Shown here one piece after another: positions 63,875-64,000 of a DNA stretch of 64,000 nt. The position numbers and the translations under genes are program-made. Below the pieces are notes generated by a model. That model searched no databases. It was not told the origin of the DNA and saw nothing but the letters and a program-made list of their open reading frames with translations. Each line of letters begins with the position of its first letter. The first letter of the stretch is position 1. The DNA is from Planctomycetia bacterium (GTDB lineage: Bacteria > Planctomycetota > Planctomycetia > Pirellulales > PNKZ01). Location of the stretch: contig JAIOPP010000142.1 in the NCBI GenBank assembly GCA_021413845.1, positions 38,247 through 102,246 of the forward strand, given 5' to 3'.

Positions 63875-64000
63875 TTAGGTGTGTCGGTATCCGCAGTGTT
63901 TGAAGTAGTTCCGGCATTCGGTTTCGGTGAAGCGATCGAGGATGGTGCCGCAGAGCTTCCAGAGCTTGTCGACGGTTCGTTCGGCTCCGTCGCGGAGCAG
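63875..64000 (-). mobile_element. 3' end of an IS630-family transposase gene (runs out of the window)
   Basis: The reverse strand from the window edge to a TAA at 63875 encodes 41 residues ending in [18 protein letters not shown] and [15 protein letters not shown]. This matches the C-terminal tail of IS630-type DDE transposases in style (ALW...L..FTPEEC.NYF...GY). The rest, including the catalytic DDE residues, lies beyond the window. It marks a mobile element next to the heptose and glycan island. Confidence 0.65.

Noticed and set aside
1..64000. tRNA, rRNA and CRISPR search by eye
   Set aside because: No T-arm-like GGTTCRANTCC with matching acceptor stem, no rRNA-like stretch and no regularly spaced repeats were seen in the gaps. 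A covariance-model scan would be decisive.

Overview
The window looks like a chromosomal segment of a Pirellulales-type planctomycete. The reasons are the family mix: a DUF1080 secreted hydrolase, a DUF1571 protein, a secreted sulfatase, several caspase-fold proteins, a PEP-CTERM autotransporter-like giant, a lone type II pseudopilin and a membrane protein with a huge disordered tail. Most of the window is GC-rich (41 of 60 bases in the line at 7081 by hand count). I found no rRNA, tRNA or CRISPR array. The taxonomic call is inference from families, not from a marker gene.

Layout. 1-3,400: the end of a glycosyltransferase, a DUF1080 protein, a zinc-ribbon membrane protein and a small anti-sigma-like protein. 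3,390-6,564: a complete ECF-type vitamin or metal transporter (S component, fused double ATPase, T component) read as one minus-strand operon with overlapping starts and stops. 6,735-13,829: a beta-oxidation operon (FadB/J-like, thiolase, acyl-CoA ligase, acyl-CoA dehydrogenase). 13,903-14,513: a DUF5678 and retropepsin-like gene pair. 14,850-16,418: altronate dehydratase family. 16,751-20,923: a 1,390-residue membrane protein with about 700 residues of low complexity. 21,161-26,019: pseudopilin, terminator and PEP-CTERM protein.

26,125-45,067 is mostly housekeeping: aminotransferase, leucyl aminopeptidase, Rieske oxygenase, mtnA (broken by one in-frame TGA), holB, a DUF1571 protein behind an excellent sigma-54 promoter match, transaldolase, a SEC-C/TPR protein, ribD, an HDOD protein, a site-2 protease, a DMT transporter, a condensation-fold acyltransferase, a histidine phosphatase and RidA.

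45,200-52,818 is the most unusual stretch: a sulfatase followed by three different caspase-fold proteins. One is fused to a formylglycine-generating-enzyme-like domain that lacks both catalytic cysteines. Another is fused to a CsgG/TolB-like domain. The third carries a DUF4384 domain and a metacaspase-like acidic loop. Two of the three have an EF-hand-like calcium loop at the same place after the protease domain.

53,712-63,485 is a surface-polysaccharide island of visibly lower GC (27 of 60 bases in the line at 54601): a GT2-GT4 fusion, two further glycosyltransferase-type genes, an unassigned gene, and a tightly overlapped operon for activated D-glycero-D-manno-heptose (HddA-like kinase, an HddC-GmhB fusion, an SDR epimerase). 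The window ends inside an IS630-family transposase.
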